DNA of 38,605 bases from Flavobacteriales bacterium (GTDB taxonomy: Bacteria > Bacteroidota > Bacteroidia > Flavobacteriales_D > Crocinitomicaceae), in contig CANMHB010000022.1 in assembly GCA_947497485.1 (NCBI GenBank), forward strand, positions 1 to 38,605, written 5' to 3'. Within the stretch, counting starts at the first letter, position 1. Every line of letters starts with the position of its first letter. Made by a program: the position numbers and the translations under genes. Below, one piece after another: positions 10,438 to 17,832 of this stretch. The notes beneath the pieces were generated by a model, which saw only the letters and a program-made list of their open reading frames with translations, was not told the origin of the DNA and searched no databases.

Positions 10438-12360
10438 TTATTTCATCCAGCGATCATACCACATTTGAAACATCAAAAGATACCAGATTTTCATGTCGTA
10501 TTCTTTTTTTCCATTGTAAAATGCCTGTTTCAAAGCATTTACCTCTTTCCAATTAAACAGACCTTGGGAGAGAATTGTTTTTTCATTGATAAATGCTTCA
10601 ACTAAATCGCGTAAATCTTTTAATAACCATTCTGCAATTGGAATAGCAAATCCCATTTTCGGACGATCGAGAAGATCTTTTGGTATGTATTGATGAACAA
10701 TTTCTTTTAGAATGAATTTCTTTGTCCCATTGTGATATTTGAATTCATCCGGCAATTGTGCAGCCCACTCTATCACACGGTGATCTAAATAAGGCTCTCT
10801 ACCTTCAAGACTGGCTGTCATCGTGGCACGATCAACTTTTTGTAAAATGTCGTCAACCAAATAGGTTTCATAGTCGATTGCCATCATATAACTCAAAGGC
10901 GAAAAAAACTCGTTATTTAAAGCATTTGTGTTATAAGCCGTTTGAAAAACCGAAGGTACTTCTTTCATCAATTGTTTCATTTGATTATCCGTAAACTGTT
11001 GACTGAGACTCAACATAATACTTTCTTCAGAAGGATTGCGAAGAATTCCCTTTAATTTTTCGTAGCGATTGTGGAAGTTATACTTATTCTTAAGAATTGG
11101 AATGTAATTAGAAGGAATTGATTCCATTGTTGCTGCTAACATTTTCCGAGCAAAAGGTGGAATTTTATTGATTTTAGCTCCATATCGCAGAAGATAATCG
11201 TAACGGTTATAACCCGCAAAAACCTCATCACCGGCATCCGCCGAAAGAGCAACAGTTACATGCTTACGAGCAGCTTTACTTACAAGCGTCGTTGGAATCG
11301 CACTGCTATCTGCAAATGGTTCATCATAATAAAAAGGTAAATCTTGAATTAACTCAAGGGCTTCCTTTTGGGAACAGCTGATTTCCGTATGATCAGTTCC
11401 AAGATGATTGGAAATATCCTTAGCATATGGCGCTTCATTCAATCCGATATCAGGAACAGCAATCGTAAAAGTTCTCAATTTTTCTGTTCGGTCTTTTTGT
11501 AACAAAGCAGCAACTGATGAACTGTCATAACCACCACTTAAGAAAACACCAACTGGAACATCAGCAACCATTCGGTAGTTACAAGCAGAACTTAGTAATT
11601 CTTCGGTTTTACTTTTCGCTACTTCAAATGAAATGTCAAGTTTTGGTTGATTGTATGAATCATAAACTGACCAATATTTTACTTGATTCTTTGGATAAAT
11701 TTCATTCGAAAAATTAGAAGTAAGATTAAAATTTAAAAAATGTCCAGGTTTTAACTTCCAACTATTTTCAAAAATTGTATGAGGTGTTGGGACATTACCG
11801 TATTGCATAAATGCTGAAACAGCAGATTTATTTAATACTTTTTTAAATCCAGGATGCTTGTGAAATGCTTTGAGCTCTGAGGAAAATAGAAATAAATTAT
11901 CATCAAAGTAATAAAAAAGTGGCTTCACCCCTGCCCGATCGCGGGCAATGAAAACATCTTGATTGATTTCGTTGTAAATGACAAACGCAAACATTCCAAT
12001 GAAGCGATTTAAACAATCTTCACCCCATTCGACAAATGCATGTAAGATAACTTCTGTATCTGAGTTGCCAATGAATGAATGATTTAAATCAATTAGTTCC
12101 TTTTTAATTTCTAGGTAATTATATACTTCTCCATTGAAACAAATCCAATACTCATTGAATTTCATAGGTTGCTTTCCAAAATCGGTCAAGTCAATAATTG
12201 ATAATCGGCGATGCCCCAGTCCAATTTGAGCATTTTCGGAATTTACTAGTTTCACACCTCTCCCGTCAGGTCCGCGGTGAATTAAGGAATCCGTCATCGC
12301 ATCCAAAATCTCTTTGGAAGATGTTTTTTTCAAATCAAAAAAACCAGTAATACCACACAT
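10438..12360 (-). CDS. asnB: Asparagine synthase (glutamine-hydrolysing)
   Basis: A 640-residue protein. The start is set at the ATG at 12360, giving MCGITGFF: class II amidotransferases need Cys2 at the mature N-terminus, so the in-frame start 39 bases upstream is wrong. The N-terminal glutaminase has HRGPDG near residue 28 and CFNGEVYN. The C-terminal synthetase has the PP-loop SGGYDSSS at about 275-282, then DEPFADSSAIP and SADAGDEVFAGYNRY. It makes Asn from Asp, Gln and ATP. This long form (TIGR01536-like) also occurs in surface-polysaccharide loci, where it may amidate sugar acids. The divergent polytopic membrane protein next door would be compatible with that, but it is only a hint. 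First gene of a tight three-gene operon. Confidence 0.9.
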   Translation of the reverse strand: MCGITGFFDLKKTSSKEILDAMTDSLIHRGPDGRGVKLVNSENAQIGLGHRRLSIIDLTDFGKQPMKFNEYWICFNGEVYNYLEIKKELIDLNHSFIGNSDTEVILHAFVEWGEDCLNRFIGMFAFVIYNEINQDVFIARDRAGVKPLFYYFDDNLFLFSSELKAFHKHPGFKKVLNKSAVSAFMQYGNVPTPHTIFENSWKLKPGHFLNFNLTSNFSNEIYPKNQVKYWSVYDSYNQPKLDISFEVAKSKTEELLSSACNYRMVADVPVGVFLSGGYDSSSVAALLQKDRTEKLRTFTIAVPDIGLNEAPYAKDISNHLGTDHTEISCSQKEALELIQDLPFYYDEPFADSSAIPTTLVSKAARKHVTVALSADAGDEVFAGYNRYDYLLRYGAKINKIPPFARKMLAATMESIPSNYIPILKNKYNFHNRYEKLKGILRNPSEESIMLSLSQQFTDNQMKQLMKEVPSVFQTAYNTNALNNEFFSPLSYMMAIDYETYLVDDILQKVDRATMTASLEGREPYLDHRVIEWAAQLPDEFKYHNGTKKFILKEIVHQYIPKDLLDRPKMGFAIPIAEWLLKDLRDLVEAFINEKTILSQGLFNWKEVNALKQAFYNGKKEYDMKIWYLLMFQMWYDRWMK

Positions 12361-12365
12361 ATTAA

Positions 12366-12373
12366 CAAAGGTA
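12366..12373 (-). promoter_or_regulatory. -7 promoter element of asnB, implying a leaderless mRNA
   Basis: Minus-strand TACCTTTG matches TAnnTTTG fully and ends six bases before the asnB ATG (12360), so transcription would start at or within 1-2 bases of the start codon. It also lies inside the falsely extended reading frame, supporting the MCGITG start. A TTG at 12399-12401 is 25 bases upstream, longer than the usual spacing. Confidence 0.5.
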
Positions 12374-12407
12374 AAATGTTTTCTATAACATCTAACCACA
12401 AGTTTCT

Positions 12408-12415
12408 TAACTTTG
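12408..12415 (+). promoter_or_regulatory. -7 promoter element of the polytopic membrane protein gene
   Basis: TAACTTTG matches the Bacteroidota -7 consensus. Transcription would start near 12420, about 11 bases before the ATG at 12431. It is divergent from the asnB element 35 bases away, so the two promoters share upstream DNA. No clear -33 TTG. Confidence 0.45.
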
Positions 12416-12430
12416 ACATAAGACTGTAGG

Positions 12431-13855
12431 ATGAAGAAAATTGATTTTTCGATAGTTATTTTTAATGATGATGTGAATAAACTTCAGTTTTTCACAGGAA
12501 TGGACATCATAATGACGATTATTTGGTTCAGTGTTTGTTTAATATTGTGCTTCTACATTAAATCAATAAACAAAGAGAAAGAACACTACAACTATTTTAT
12601 GCGGAATTTTTATTTCAAAGTTAGCTTTGGGATTATTTTCGCTTTCTATTATATTTTTTTCATAAGCGGTGGAGATACAATTGCCTTTTGGGATTCTTCT
12701 CTTCGTTTGACAAATCTCTTTTATTTAAACCCAGAATTCTACTTTCAAGAATGGAGTCAATATTACGGAACACCCGGTTATATTAGTCATTTCAACTCTA
12801 AAACAGGCCTGCCGCCTGGTTGGATTGCCAGAGAGGCAGAAGCATATTATGCAAGTAAAATTATTTCCATCATAAATCCTCTAACATTCGGTAGTTACTT
12901 AGCAAACACAGTCATTTTTGCATTTATTACTTCAATTGCTAGTTTTAAACTTTATGATTTCATCGTTTCATTCGGCATTCACGATTATCGCAAACTTGCC
13001 ACTTATTTTCTATTTATTCCTTCACTTGCATTTTGGTGTACTGGATTATCTAAAGACACAATAATTGTCATTTGTTTATATTTCGCAATCCCATTGGTTT
13101 ATGAGATTTTATTTGGTAAAAAGAAATTTAAACTAAAAAACATCATCCTAATCCTATTGATAATCGTTGTTTTAAACAACATTCGCTCATTTATGGTTTT
13201 GGTACTTATTGCGCCTTTCTTTTTTGCAGTTAACGTGCGTTTCCTTAATCGTTATTTTACCAATAAATTTGCTAAAAGATTTGTAAACCTGATAATTTTT
13301 GCAATTGGCTTTGGTTTCATGTCACTATATTTAGGAGGAGAATCAGCACAAGCTTATTTATCAGAAGCAGAAATTACTCAAAAAGACTTTCAAAATAACC
13401 CTGTTTATACCGGTGCAAAATATGACTTAGGAATAACTGAATTTACACCATTAAATTTGTTGAAAACAATGCCACTAGCTGTATTTACTGGAATCTATAG
13501 ACCATTCCCATGGGAGGCTTTGTCTCCTGGTTTGATACTAAATGCCTTTGAAAGTTTACTTTTATTTTATTTAAGTTTCACTTTTTTAATCAATAATCGA
13601 GGAAAACGAATTGAAAGAATTCGAAGTAATGAAATTCTAACATATGCCTTCTATTTCGTCTTTGTTGTGGCTTTTATGACAGGTTTGACATCCGTAATTT
13701 TCGGTGTTTTAGTGCGACTAAGGGCACCTTTACTACCTTTTTTCTTTATGCTTTTGACCGTAAATCCAAGTGAAGAGAAAGTGTCTGATGAGCAAGAAAT
13801 CGATCAAGCTGAATTTGAAAATGATGATCCTAAAGAGCAACTCTTACCAACCTAA
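12431..13855 (+). CDS. Polytopic inner-membrane protein, possibly polysaccharide polymerase-like
   Basis: A 474-residue, very hydrophobic protein with about ten predicted transmembrane segments. The first is near residues 26-44 (IIMTIIWFSVCLILCFYI), others follow near 60-80, and a cluster fills 160-300. The acidic C-terminal tail of about 35 residues (EEKVSDEQEIDQAEFENDD) is probably cytoplasmic. A long hydrophilic loop with aromatic residues (EFYFQEWSQYYGTPGYISH) follows the early helices, and a PSLAFWCTGLSKDTI block marks a family I have seen in Bacteroidota without assigned function. Size, topology and loop resemble O-antigen polymerase/oligosaccharide repeat-unit polymerases, and a large AsnB is divergent to it, but no catalytic motif proves this. 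Its last four bases overlap convergent rlmH. Confidence 0.7.
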   Translation: MKKIDFSIVIFNDDVNKLQFFTGMDIIMTIIWFSVCLILCFYIKSINKEKEHYNYFMRNFYFKVSFGIIFAFYYIFFISGGDTIAFWDSSLRLTNLFYLNPEFYFQEWSQYYGTPGYISHFNSKTGLPPGWIAREAEAYYASKIISIINPLTFGSYLANTVIFAFITSIASFKLYDFIVSFGIHDYRKLATYFLFIPSLAFWCTGLSKDTIIVICLYFAIPLVYEILFGKKKFKLKNIILILLIIVVLNNIRSFMVLVLIAPFFFAVNVRFLNRYFTNKFAKRFVNLIIFAIGFGFMSLYLGGESAQAYLSEAEITQKDFQNNPVYTGAKYDLGITEFTPLNLLKTMPLAVFTGIYRPFPWEALSPGLILNAFESLLLFYLSFTFLINNRGKRIERIRSNEILTYAFYFVFVVAFMTGLTSVIFGVLVRLRAPLLPFFFMLLTVNPSEEKVSDEQEIDQAEFENDDPKEQLLPT

Positions 13856-14322
13856 GAGTGATGGTAGGGTTCCCCTCTGATAATACTGAAAGCCCGATAT
13901 AACTGCTCCAAGAAAATCACCCTTACCATTTGATGTGAGAAGGTCATTTGTGATAGTGACATTTTAAAATTCATTCGGTTGTATAATTCAGAATTAAATC
14001 CATAGGCTCCACCAATTATAAACACCAGATTTTGTGGTAAAATCATTCTTTTTTCTATCCAATTCGCAAAATCAACAGAACTCATTTCTGTGCCATTTTC
14101 ATCTAATAAAACGACAAAATCAGTCGGTAAAAGTTTCGCTAAAATACTGTCCGCTTCTTTTCTTTTGATTTCCTCTTGGGATAAATTCTTGGGGTTTTTA
14201 ACATCTGAAATTTCAACTCGCTCTAAATTGCAATAATGCTTGAGCCGCTCTGAATAAATCCCCTCACCTACCTTGAGATAATCAAACGCCGTTTTACCGA
14301 CGACCAAAAATTTGACTTTCAT
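13852..14322 (-). CDS. rlmH: 23S rRNA pseudouridine-1915 N3-methyltransferase RlmH
   Basis: A 156-residue SPOUT-class methyltransferase of standard length. It has the SAM-binding knot motif FIIGGAYGF (Gly104-Gly108) and the C-terminal signature from about 122 (SLSQMTFSHQMVRVIFLEQL, then AFSIIRGEPYHH). The enzyme methylates pseudouridine 1915 in helix 69 of 23S rRNA in the assembled 70S ribosome, using S-adenosylmethionine. It is the last gene of the lipoprotein-mrp-nfu-rlmH operon, three bases after nfu. Confidence 0.97.
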   Translation of the reverse strand: MKVKFLVVGKTAFDYLKVGEGIYSERLKHYCNLERVEISDVKNPKNLSQEEIKRKEADSILAKLLPTDFVVLLDENGTEMSSVDFANWIEKRMILPQNLVFIIGGAYGFNSELYNRMNFKMSLSQMTFSHQMVRVIFLEQLYRAFSIIRGEPYHHS

Positions 14323-14325
14323 TTA

Positions 14326-14577
14326 TTAGATTGAAACAGCTTCAACTGATTTTACCTCGGGCGCAGCTGATTTAAGTGCATCTTCCAATCCTGCCTTTAG
14401 GGTCATAGAACTCATTGAACAATCGGAACACGCACCCAAAAGTCTGACCTGAACAACTGCGTCATTGGTTACATCTATTAATTCCATATCGCCTCCATCT
14501 GCATGTAAAAATGGTCTTAATTGTTCCAAGGCATTGTTTACCTTTTGGATGATTTCTTGTTTCTTTATTTCATTCAT
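14326..14577 (-). CDS. NifU C-terminal domain (Nfu) iron-sulfur carrier
   Basis: An 83-residue single-domain Nfu protein: LRPFLHADGGDMELIDV followed by the cluster-binding CSDC (Cys50 and Cys53). Nfu proteins dimerise around a [4Fe-4S] cluster through this CxxC and pass it to client apoproteins. Its ATG overlaps the mrp stop in an ATGA arrangement, so the two are translationally coupled. The pair suggests Mrp and Nfu act together in cluster delivery in the cytoplasm. There is no scaffold (IscU/SufU-type) domain. Confidence 0.93.
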   Translation of the reverse strand: MNEIKKQEIIQKVNNALEQLRPFLHADGGDMELIDVTNDAVVQVRLLGACSDCSMSSMTLKAGLEDALKSAAPEVKSVEAVSI

Positions 14578-15656
14578 TGCTGAATTGCTTTTTCCTTTTT
14601 TAGGTTTTCAAGTTCGCTAACAAAGTTATGAACTAATTCATCAAATGCATTAGAAATTGGGGTATTTTCTTGAAATACTGCGGGCCTACCAGCATCTCCT
14701 GCCTCACAAACACTTTGAACGAGTGGAATTGCACCTAAAAATGGCACATCCAACCCTTCAGCTAAATTTTTCGCGCCATCTCTTCCAAAAATATAATATT
14801 TATTTTCAGGCAGTTCAGCTGGTGTAAACCACGCCATATTTTCAACAATTCCCAAAACGGGGATTTTCAACGTATCCATTTTGAACATATTTACACCTCG
14901 TCTTGCATCAGCCAGCGCAACTTCTTGAGGCGTACTTACAATAACCACACCATCCAGTGGAACTGTTTGAACCAAGGATAAATGAATATCACCTGTTCCA
15001 GGAGGCAAATCCACCAAGAGAAAATCTAGCTCACCCCAATGTGCATCAGTGAACATTTGTGTTAGCGCTTTGGAAGCCATCGGACCCCTCCAAACAACTG
15101 CATTATCTTGATCAGTGAAAAAACCGATTGACAGTAATTTTAATCCATTTGATTGAACAGGCTCGATAAGTTGCTTACCATCAACTTCAACCATGGTTGG
15201 TCGTTCACCAACAACATCAAACATTGTTGGCATCGATGGCCCATAAATATCAGCATCAACAATCCCAACCGTGTAACCCATTTTCATTAATCCACCAGCA
15301 ATATTTGCCGTAATGGTAGACTTTCCAACTCCCCCTTTTCCAGATGCTACAGCAACAATATGTTTAACTTCCGGTAAAATTTTTCTCCTTTTTTCTTTGT
15401 GCTCCGAGGACATTCCTTTAACCGTACATTCGATTTCTAAAGATTCGCCAAAAAAACGCTTAAGGTTAAACTGAATTGCCTCTTGCATCCGTTTTCTCGC
15501 GTGCAAAGCTGGATTTGAAATTGAAACTATTAGGTTAACATGATTTTCAGAAACTTCTAAATTTTCAATCAAATTCAAACTCACAATATCCTTTTTCAAA
15601 TCAGGTTCAATAATGTTACCTAGAACTTTTAAAACCTCTTCGCGATTCAAACTCAT
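14574..15656 (-). CDS. Mrp/ApbC-type P-loop ATPase, iron-sulfur cluster carrier
   Basis: A 360-residue Mrp protein. The N-terminal ~80 residues form a MIP18/DUF59 domain, and the deviant Walker A SGKGGVGKST lies at 105-114. DADIYGPSMPTMF, DLPPGTGDIHL and VIVSTPQEVALAD follow. The family binds and transfers Fe-S clusters in an ATP-dependent way. After GIVENMAWF, where many family members carry the cluster-binding CxxC, this protein reads TPAELPENKYYIFG and has no cysteine pair, so cluster binding must differ or rely on adjacent Nfu. It overlaps nfu by four bases downstream and the upstream lipoprotein gene by four bases. Confidence 0.93.
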   Translation of the reverse strand: MSLNREEVLKVLGNIIEPDLKKDIVSLNLIENLEVSENHVNLIVSISNPALHARKRMQEAIQFNLKRFFGESLEIECTVKGMSSEHKEKRRKILPEVKHIVAVASGKGGVGKSTITANIAGGLMKMGYTVGIVDADIYGPSMPTMFDVVGERPTMVEVDGKQLIEPVQSNGLKLLSIGFFTDQDNAVVWRGPMASKALTQMFTDAHWGELDFLLVDLPPGTGDIHLSLVQTVPLDGVVIVSTPQEVALADARRGVNMFKMDTLKIPVLGIVENMAWFTPAELPENKYYIFGRDGAKNLAEGLDVPFLGAIPLVQSVCEAGDAGRPAVFQENTPISNAFDELVHNFVSELENLKKEKAIQQ

Positions 15657-16183
15657 AAATTTTTATTTTTAAATGACTTAACTGAACGATACATAAATTC
15701 AGCTACTTTCCTATTATCGCCCTCGTCTCTACTTTTGAACTCATAAAAAACGCTGCCTATTTTTTTAACCGCAAAAATTTGATACGAATTATCGAGTTTC
15801 CTTTTGTACAACATTTGATCTTTTTCTTCCTTGATTATTTCAATTTTAAAAGCTGTGTTTTCGACTAGTTTTTTTCTCACTTCAAGATAGCGAAATGAAT
15901 TATCACCATAATCTTCTATATACAAGGCAAAGTTTCTACCAATATGAATTCCCCATTTATAATCAGATACTTCGTGAATTATTTGTGGCTTAAATGCAGC
16001 ACCTATTCCGGCAGTTTCATTTGGAATCATAATGGTAGCATCCAAATCATATTTTGACAAATCTAAACGTTGAAATTGATAATAATCTTGGTCATTCTGG
16101 GATTCATCTTTCTGATCTTTATTGGTATTGCAACCAACAAAACTTAAAACAAGGATTAAAATAACAAACACCTGAAATTTCAT
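15653..16183 (-). CDS. Hypothetical lipoprotein
   Basis: A 176-residue protein. The start is placed at the ATG at 16183 (MKFQVFVILILVLSFVGCN), which gives a clean lipoprotein signal with lipobox FVGC and Cys18. The in-frame start 18 bases upstream would add six residues and lie within the promoter. The Asn/Asp/Gln-rich linker after the Cys is typical of exported lipoproteins. The mature part is a soluble alpha/beta-like domain with no family I recognise. It begins the operon with mrp, nfu and rlmH and overlaps mrp by four bases, although a lipoprotein has no obvious link to Fe-S or rRNA work. Surface or periplasmic location inferred. Confidence 0.78.
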   Translation of the reverse strand: MKFQVFVILILVLSFVGCNTNKDQKDESQNDQDYYQFQRLDLSKYDLDATIMIPNETAGIGAAFKPQIIHEVSDYKWGIHIGRNFALYIEDYGDNSFRYLEVRKKLVENTAFKIEIIKEEKDQMLYKRKLDNSYQIFAVKKIGSVFYEFKSRDEGDNRKVAEFMYRSVKSFKNKNL

Positions 16184-16188
16184 TACAA

Positions 16189-16196
16189 CAAAGATA
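16189..16196 (-). promoter_or_regulatory. -7 promoter element of the lipoprotein-mrp-nfu-rlmH operon
   Basis: Minus-strand TATCTTTG, a full consensus match, ends six bases before the ATG at 16183, again predicting a leaderless or nearly leaderless message. A TTG sits at 16221-16223, 24 bases upstream, slightly beyond the usual spacing. Confidence 0.5.
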
Positions 16197-16232
16197 AGCA
16201 ATCGATTAAACTTTTTTGTTCAATTTTGCACT

Positions 16233-16613
16233 ATGGAAAAACGTTTTGTTGTTATCGGTTCACTCTTATTTGCCCTTGCTATTATACTCGGAGCATTTGG
16301 AGCACATGCTTTAAAAGATTTAATATCTGAAAAAAGTCTTAATTCATTTGAAGTGGGTGTGAAATACCAGTTTTTTCAAGCTTTGGCGATTATCACACTT
16401 GGAATAAATTCAAGTTCATTCAACTTTAAATTGAACAAGATTCTAACTATTATGACCTTCGGTATATTAATGTTTAGTTTTTCAATCTATTTACTCGCAA
16501 TTAACACATTCTTTTCGTTCTCATTAAAATTCCTTGGCCCCATAACCCCAATTGGCGGAGCGCTTCTAATCACTGCTTGGGGGATTTTCATTGTAAGACT
16601 GATTAAAAATTAA
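16233..16613 (+). CDS. DUF423 family small membrane protein
   Basis: A 126-residue protein with four predicted transmembrane helices. The DUF423 (YgdD-like) signatures are GAFGAHALK near residues 21-29, VGVKYQFFQALAI, and GPITPIGGALLITAWG near the C-terminus. Function of the family is unknown; it sits in the cytoplasmic membrane. Monocistronic, divergent from the lipoprotein operon. Just upstream of the ATG is CAATTTTG, one base from the -7 consensus. Its stop codon runs into a terminator hairpin. Confidence 0.9.
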   Translation: MEKRFVVIGSLLFALAIILGAFGAHALKDLISEKSLNSFEVGVKYQFFQALAIITLGINSSSFNFKLNKILTIMTFGILMFSFSIYLLAINTFFSFSLKFLGPITPIGGALLITAWGIFIVRLIKN

Positions 16614-16639
16614 TTCTATCGTTTAGAATTTGATTTTTT
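16612..16639 (+). terminator. Rho-independent terminator after the DUF423 gene
   Basis: AATTCTA and TAGAATT form a 7-bp stem with a 5-nt loop, followed by TGATTTTTT. The stem is all AT except one pair per arm, so it is weak. It may also serve the opposite strand, where the downstream side reads AATTTTTAATC. Confidence 0.5.
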
Positions 16640-16651
16640 CGAAATACACTC

Positions 16652-17140
16652 TTATTCTTCACTTTGTTCTCCAGTAATAGAAGTGAGCACATTGTTCTTT
16701 TCCTTTTCTGGATCATAAATTAATCTGAATTTCTTAGGCCCTTCATGGTAGTCATAAAAATAATGATAGGTATTTTCGATATATAACATATATAAATCAT
16801 AACCTTCTCTAACTTTTTCGGCATGAATAAAATACGTATAACGTTTATCCTCAGGATTTGGATAATAAGCCGCAAAATAAAGATTATTCCCTTTGCTAAA
16901 TACAAGTTCATCGAAAGGAAATTTATTGTTTTTTACAACTTGTTTAATCGTTTGTTTTACCTCTGATTCATTTTCAAGATGCAGAAAAAAATTACCTGCT
17001 CCTACTTCCTGAAAATCGTCCATTTGCATGTATTGACCAAATGAAAAATTAAAGGAAATGAGGCACAATAAAAGGAATGCAAATTTAGGACTGAATTGAA
17101 ACCTAAATTTAAGACTTTGGGAAATGATTGTTTTTTTCAT
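16652..17140 (-). CDS. Secreted hypothetical protein, tandem paralogue B
   Basis: A 162-residue protein with a long basic N-region and a signal peptide ending near residue 35 (FNFSFGQ). The mature part (about 125 residues) shares its whole length with the product of the gene just upstream (17165-17587). Matching blocks are QYMQMDDFQEVGAGNFF with QYINMGGLNEFGVGNYF, NNLYFAAY with RNLYFSSY, YIENTYHYFYD with YIENRYRYFYD, and YDPE with YDPA. It is rich in aromatic residues, suggesting a small beta-rich periplasmic or exported domain. I know no family for it. The 24-base gap between the two genes suggests co-transcription after tandem duplication. Confidence 0.75.
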   Translation of the reverse strand: MKKTIISQSLKFRFQFSPKFAFLLLCLISFNFSFGQYMQMDDFQEVGAGNFFLHLENESEVKQTIKQVVKNNKFPFDELVFSKGNNLYFAAYYPNPEDKRYTYFIHAEKVREGYDLYMLYIENTYHYFYDYHEGPKKFRLIYDPEKEKNNVLTSITGEQSEE

Positions 17141-17164
17141 GACTTTATAATTTAATTGTTGAAC

Positions 17165-17587
17165 TTAATCTTTAGTTGGTTTAACGTCTTGATTGGATAA
17201 AATCGCTGGATCATATGTCACTGGAAAGCGACCATCCACCTCAGTTACGTCATAAAAGTAACGGTAACGATTTTCAATATAATAAAACCAAATATCCCAA
17301 CCTTTCCTTGTTCGAATACAATTTATCATGTAAACGAATTCCGTATTTAATGGATTTACCATATAACTCGAAAAATATAGGTTTCTCCCACTGTGAAATT
17401 CTAATTTCTTAGAAGAAATACCATTCAATTTGATTTTTTCGGTAATTATGCGTTTAGCATCAACTTCACGTTTTACATGTGCAAAATAATTGCCAACACC
17501 AAATTCATTAAGTCCTCCCATATTGATATACTGAGCTTTCAAATTATACGAGGAAACAATTAAGAATAAATAAACTAGACTTCTCAT
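17165..17587 (-). CDS. Secreted hypothetical protein, tandem paralogue A
   Basis: A 140-residue protein starting at the ATG at 17587 (MRSLVYLFLIVSSYNLKAQ is a good signal peptide); the in-frame codon six bases upstream is TTG and is not preferred. The mature domain is paralogous to the downstream gene product, with conserved GVGNYFAHV, GRNLYFSS, GWDIWFYYIENRYRYFYD and FPVTYDP. No catalytic residues or known family are apparent. The aromatic YIENxYxYFYD block is the best handle for a search. It precedes and is probably co-transcribed with paralogue B. Confidence 0.75.
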   Translation of the reverse strand: MRSLVYLFLIVSSYNLKAQYINMGGLNEFGVGNYFAHVKREVDAKRIITEKIKLNGISSKKLEFHSGRNLYFSSYMVNPLNTEFVYMINCIRTRKGWDIWFYYIENRYRYFYDVTEVDGRFPVTYDPAILSNQDVKPTKD

Positions 17588-17832
17588 AAACAAGCATATT
17601 CGTTTAATTTACGCAGTTTCAAGGTGTGCGATTTCACCTGTTTTGACTTTAAAAGAAATAAAAAATTGAACGATTATTTAGTACACTTGCTTCATTAAAA
17701 AGAATTATTGATTGTATTTTATGTTAGAACGATTTCAGAAAACAATGTTACAGAAAATGAAAAGGAACCAATTTGAAAAATCAATAATCTCAATTGCCTT
17801 AACCCAAAATAACGCTATCTTCGCAACCATTC

